A stretch of DNA of 64,000 bases from Phytophthora sp. 'mugwort' (taxonomy: Eukaryota; Oomycota; Peronosporomycetes; Peronosporales; Peronosporaceae), in contig JAUCEF010000006.1 of NCBI GenBank assembly GCA_033558025.1, forward strand, positions 5,146,001-5,210,000. Reading direction: 5' to 3'. The translations under genes and the position numbers were made by a program. Shown here piece by piece: positions 63,727-64,000 of this stretch; the stretch's first letter is position 1, and each line of letters begins with the position of its first letter. The notes under the pieces are model-generated. The model was not told the origin of the DNA. It made no database searches and worked only from the letters and a program-made list of their open reading frames with translations.

Positions 63727-64000
63727 TTATAGGTGGCAGGCGTAATTTCTTCTTGCAAATGAGTAGTTTTCGTGCGATTTTGACTGCGCCATTTTGCCCA
63801 TCATCTTCAGGGATCAATTAACCACCTGGCCTCGTGAATTGAGGGGTTGTGTCCATGGCACTTCTAAGAGGGTTGTCGCTTCCACAAAGAACTGTAATTA
63901 TGAATTCCCCGCCGAGCACTCCAGCTGAAGTATCCCCTGCGATGTTGTTGTATGACCTCCCACCGATATAGCTCAAATGGAAGAGCCCCTGAAGGGGAAG
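63723..64000 (-). repeat. Right arm of long inverted repeat (cut by window end)
   Basis: Reverse complement of 60450-60727. It runs into the right edge at the A-box-like TAGCTCAAATGG, so its outer end and any target duplication lie outside the window. Confidence 0.92.

Noticed and set aside
1..64000. CRISPR arrays, bacterial operons, rRNA genes or secreted RXLR/CRN effectors
   Set aside because: No regularly spaced direct repeats, no rRNA-like sequence, and no signal peptide followed by RXLR or LFLAK-type motifs were seen.

Overview
This window looks like a chromosome piece from an oomycete, most probably Phytophthora or a close relative. The evidence is GC-rich genes with few, short GT-AG introns (about 60-110 bp), a flagellar central-apparatus gene (CFAP221-like), an oomycete-type initiator-like motif upstream of one gene, and a dense load of degraded Ty3/gypsy, piggyBac, hAT, Tc1/mariner, pogo-like, PIF/Harbinger-like and tyrosine-recombinase (Crypton-type) elements. 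The species is inferred from gene and repeat content only.

The left ~28 kb is gene-rich. Three genes belong to one pathway. These are the N-terminal part of a sulfite reductase beta subunit (MET5-like, minus strand, running off the left edge), a uroporphyrinogen-III C-methyltransferase for the siroheme cofactor (divergent, 2901-3872), and a complete sulfite reductase flavoprotein alpha subunit (MET10-like, 12938-16387). Between them lie a four-exon dynamitin (dynactin p50) gene and a large mucin-like, multi-pass membrane protein with a TRP-like C-terminus. After a remnant gypsy element (about 17.9-19.2 kb) come a CFAP221-like gene, a two-exon C2+DUSP gene, a two-exon BSD-domain gene and a two-exon type I membrane protein. 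Gene spacing is tight (48 bp and about 190 bp at two convergent pairs).

From about 28.3 kb to the right end I found no intact host gene. In order: a degraded gypsy pol; a piggyBac-like transposase split by a hAT element (32746-37848), itself split by a Tc1/mariner element (36227-37807), with target duplications supporting both insertions; a PIF/Harbinger-like element (41630-44589); a pogo-like element (45459-47308); a TA-flanked MITE (47819-48182); a 7.7-kb gypsy element with LTRs (48339-56088) whose reverse transcriptase carries a ~190-bp micro-inversion; a Myb/SANT-like transposon protein ghost; a 231-bp tandem duplication; a broken Crypton-type recombinase (58185-60143); and a second tyrosine-recombinase ghost lying between two inverted arms (60450-60727 and 63723-64000) in which I see no internal mismatch.

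The observations most worth a second look are the physical grouping of sulfite reductase subunits with the siroheme methylase, the recombinase remnant inside long inverted repeats carrying tRNA-like Pol III boxes, the three-level transposon nest, and an HSP70 fragment captured inside the hAT element.
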